A stretch of DNA of 64,000 nucleotides from assembly GCA_022579005.1 (NCBI GenBank), contig MU401581.1, positions 46,976 to 110,975 on the forward strand, given 5' to 3'. The notes under the pieces were generated by a model. It searched no databases. It was not told where the DNA came from and saw nothing but the letters and a program-made list of their open reading frames with translations. The stretch comes from Poronia punctata (Eukaryota; Ascomycota; Sordariomycetes; Xylariales; Xylariaceae). Positions 61,301 to 64,000 of the stretch are shown here, piece after piece. Every line of letters begins with the position of its first letter. Position 1 is the stretch's first letter. A program made the position numbers and the translations under genes.

Positions 61301-64000
61301 TTTATATTATAACTTAATATTGCTATTTAGCAACAATTTTAATAATTAAAAAATAAAAATTAAAAAAAAAATATTAGCACTTTTATATTTAACTTTAAAA
61401 ATTTAAAAAACTTTAATTAAGTAAATAAAGGATTTAAAACTATTTATATAAATATATAAGCTTTTATTAATAAAGTTAATACTATGTTAAAAAGTACTAA
61501 AAGTAGCACTTATAAAAGCTAGTTAGTATAGCTATAGCTTACTTTATTAAGCAAAGCTGTAGCTTATTAGTAAAATTTAGTTTTTATTATTAAAAAAAAA
61601 AAATGCTTTTAAAATAAAAGTATTTAAAAAATAATAAACTAACTTAGCTAACGTTTTATTATAGCTTTAAGCATTACTACTAAAAAAAGCAACTTTTTAT
61701 AGTTTAAGCTTAAAAATATTATATATAATAAAAACGTATTAAAAAAATATTTTTTAAAAAAGCTTAAATATACTAAAGCAAGTTACTTACTAGCAAGCAA
61801 TAATTTTAACTAAATAAAAGTAGTTATAGCTATATAGTTAGCAATAAACTTAGCTTTAAAATAAAACGTACTTATACTTAACTAAAAAAAAAGTTTTAGT
61901 AAATATTTTAAACTTTTTGCTTATAAAAAAGCAGTACTTTTATTAGTAGCTAAATTTATATACTTTTAAGTTTAAAAAAAAAACAAGCAAAGCAGCTAAA
62001 TAACTTTTTTAAAAACTAATTAAATAATAAAAGCAATAATAAAACTAAAAGCTGCTAGCAAAGTAAACATAAAAAAAGCTATAATTATAATAAAAGTTAA
62101 AATTATAATAATTATAGTTATTATAAAAATAACTATAAAAAAAATAAATACTAATTTAAAAATTAAAAAAAAAAATAAAAATAAACTTTAAAATAAAAAT
62201 AAAAATAAACTTTAAAACAAAAACAAATTTAAAAATAAAAATAAAAAGAAAAACTATTTAAACTTAATAAAAAAAAAAAAGTTAAACTGTAAATTTAACT
62301 TAGCTAAAAGCTTAACAGATTTATTAAAAAAAAACTTTTTAAATTTAAAGTTAAACAAGGTATTTATAATTATTAACTATAATATATATTATAAACATTA
62401 TAGTAGCATATTTTTAAATTTTTAAAAAAAAAACGCTATAGCTAAAAGTGTACTTAAAAACTTGCAAAGTTTTGCAACACCTTTACTTTAAAGCTACTTA
62501 AGCTAAATTATATAAAATATAACTAATTTTTTAAGTTATAAAATTAACTATTTAAGTACTTAAAAAAATATTAAAAGAAAATAAATAAAAAACTTAATTT
62601 AAAACCTAATAATAAAGTTTATTTTGCAAAGTTTAATAAATTAAAAATTTTAAAACTATATATTTAAGTTATAACCTTTTTAAAAACTTAAACAAAAAAA
62701 CTTATTAGTTAATTTTAATACTTTTACTTATATATTTTAGTTTATATAAAGCTTAAATTTATAAAAACAACTATTTATTTTAATATTAAAATAGGTTGTA
62801 ATATTATTACTTATAACTTATTAAATATAATTATATATACTATTAAAAAATAGTTAAGTAAAGTTTAAAGTATTAGTAGCAAACAAGTTAAATATACTAA
62901 ATAAGCTACTTTAAAAATATATATAATAAAAATAAGTAAATTTAAAAATAAATAAGTTAAATTTATAATATTTATATAAGTATTAAATAAAATTATAAAA
63001 CTTTAAATATTGTTAAAAACTAATTTTAATAATACTTATAAAGCTAAAATTAACTTTAAAATTTAAACTATTATGTTTAATGCTATAAAAGGTTTTAATA
63101 CTTTTTTTATAATTTAATTAAAGTTATACTTTTATATTTAAAAAATAATATTAGCTTATAAAGTGCTATTAAAACTAAAAAAAACTTTATTAGCTTTAAC
63201 TTAATATAAATTGCTACTATTAAACTAAAATTTTACTTTTAAATTAATATATAAAAATGCTATTTTTTTGTTTATAAGATTAACTACTTTAAATATTATA
63301 ATTATAGCTAATTTATTACTTAAGCTAAAAAAGGTTAAAAAAAGTATAAAAGTAAGTACTATTAATAAATAAACTAAAATTAAAGTATAAAAAATAATTT
63401 TAAAAAAATATTTAAAAGCTATAGTAATAGTAGCTATAATATTATAAATGCTTATATTTGCTAAAGTAACTAGTAAAGTAAATATTGCTAATAATATTTT
63501 TATTAAATACTTAATTAACTTTAAAATATTAAACTTACTTATATATATAGCTTTAGCTACTAAAAAATATTTTATTTTAAGTAAAAAAATATAAAATATA
63601 ATAACTTAATTAAAAATTATTAAAATTTTTAATACTAAAATTAATTAAGCTAAAAATAAGGAAATAAATAACTTTAAACTTAAAATAATTAAATTTTTAT
63701 TAACTATAAAAATTTAAAAGCTTTTTAAAACAAAAAAAATTGCTAAGCTTAATAAATAGTTTATATATGCTAAACTAGATTTTGCTGCTAGCAAAATTAT
63801 TTAAATTTTAAATTTTTTTTTAAAAATTTAAATTAATTAAAAAATTATTAACATTTTAAAAAAAAACTAAATAAAAATACTTTTAGTAAATAATTAGTAA
63901 TAAACAAAGTTAAATAGTTAACTTTACTTTTTTAGCGCTAAAAACTAAGTAATTATTAATAAGGTTTTTAATAAGCTATATAAGCAAAGTTAAATAAAAT
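58359..64000. mobile_element. AT-rich RIP-degraded DNA, probably an older retroelement
   Basis: 5.6 kb of extreme A+T continuing past the window end, without ORFs. Around 62789-62825 one frame resembles a retroviral-type aspartic protease site (DTGAGCNVI-like after allowing C-to-T/G-to-A), which hints at a gag-pol element in plus orientation. A perfect 12-bp inverted repeat lies at 59471-59498. No LTRs found in the visible part. Confidence 0.6.
59471..59498. repeat. Perfect inverted repeat (12-bp arms, 4-bp loop)
   Basis: GTTAATTAGTTA, GTAA, TAACTAATTAAC. Could be the end of an element or a cruciform-prone sequence within RIP-mutated DNA. Confidence 0.75.

Noticed and set aside
50701..64000. 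Mitochondrial DNA or a centromere core
   Set aside because: A Gypsy element with LTRs, target duplication and transition-only divergence explains the AT-richness; no mitochondrial genes or rRNA are seen. Proximity to a centromere cannot be judged from the window.

Overview
This window is nuclear DNA of a filamentous ascomycete (Pezizomycotina, most likely a Sordariomycete, although nothing here fixes the genus). The evidence is short spliceosomal introns (46-374 nt, mostly 50-80) with GT-AG borders, fungal-type orthologues throughout, and two very AT-rich blocks whose changes look like repeat-induced point mutation (RIP). I model 17 protein-coding genes, all apparently intact. Most models come from joining exons by hand so that family motifs stay in frame.

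Region by region. 1-12990 is gene-dense: a SulP/STAS/cyclic-nucleotide-domain transporter of the Vsb1 type, a short-chain dehydrogenase, the p24 cargo receptor Emp24 head-to-head with ARF1, glycine cleavage T-protein, and a luciferase-like DUF5519 membrane protein. 12991-17100 is a 4.1 kb gene-free interval full of short palindromic motifs. 17101-24381 carries a DUF3405 Golgi-type membrane protein, a Cus2/Tat-SF1 splicing factor and F-actin capping protein beta. About 24600-27150 is a RIP-degraded block. 27988-33227 holds a BAH-PHD chromatin reader and UDP-glucose pyrophosphorylase. 33228-37620 is a second long gene-free interval. 37621-45580 has a DUF3605 protein, a minimal beta-carbonic anhydrase, a 3-beta-HSD-type dehydrogenase and the PRC2 subunit EED in ten exons. 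46970-47177 is an assembly gap (ten N) in homopolymer junk. It is followed by a small secreted cysteine-rich protein and a secreted intradiol dioxygenase. From about 50700 to the end (13.3 kb) the DNA is AT-rich and RIP-degraded.

Inside that last block I could reconstruct a complete Ty3/Gypsy LTR retrotransposon at 50982-58353: two 223-bp LTRs, a perfect 5-bp target duplication, a polypurine tract, and recognisable reverse transcriptase and integrase remnants. The two LTRs differ at 35 positions, all transitions, and about 31 of them have the A/T state in the left copy. Surrounding AT-rich DNA, with a possible protease remnant near 62.8 kb, suggests insertion into an older degraded element.

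Themes: membrane traffic (Emp24, ARF1, possibly DUF3405), core metabolism (GcvT, UGP1, carbonic anhydrase), Polycomb-type chromatin (EED plus a BAH-PHD protein 14 kb away), and likely host- or substrate-facing secreted proteins beside the AT-rich block. I found no unambiguous new multi-gene system. The most distinctive items are the split PHD finger, the asymmetric LTR mutation with apparent GpC protection, the candidate effector, and dispersed intergenic octamers.
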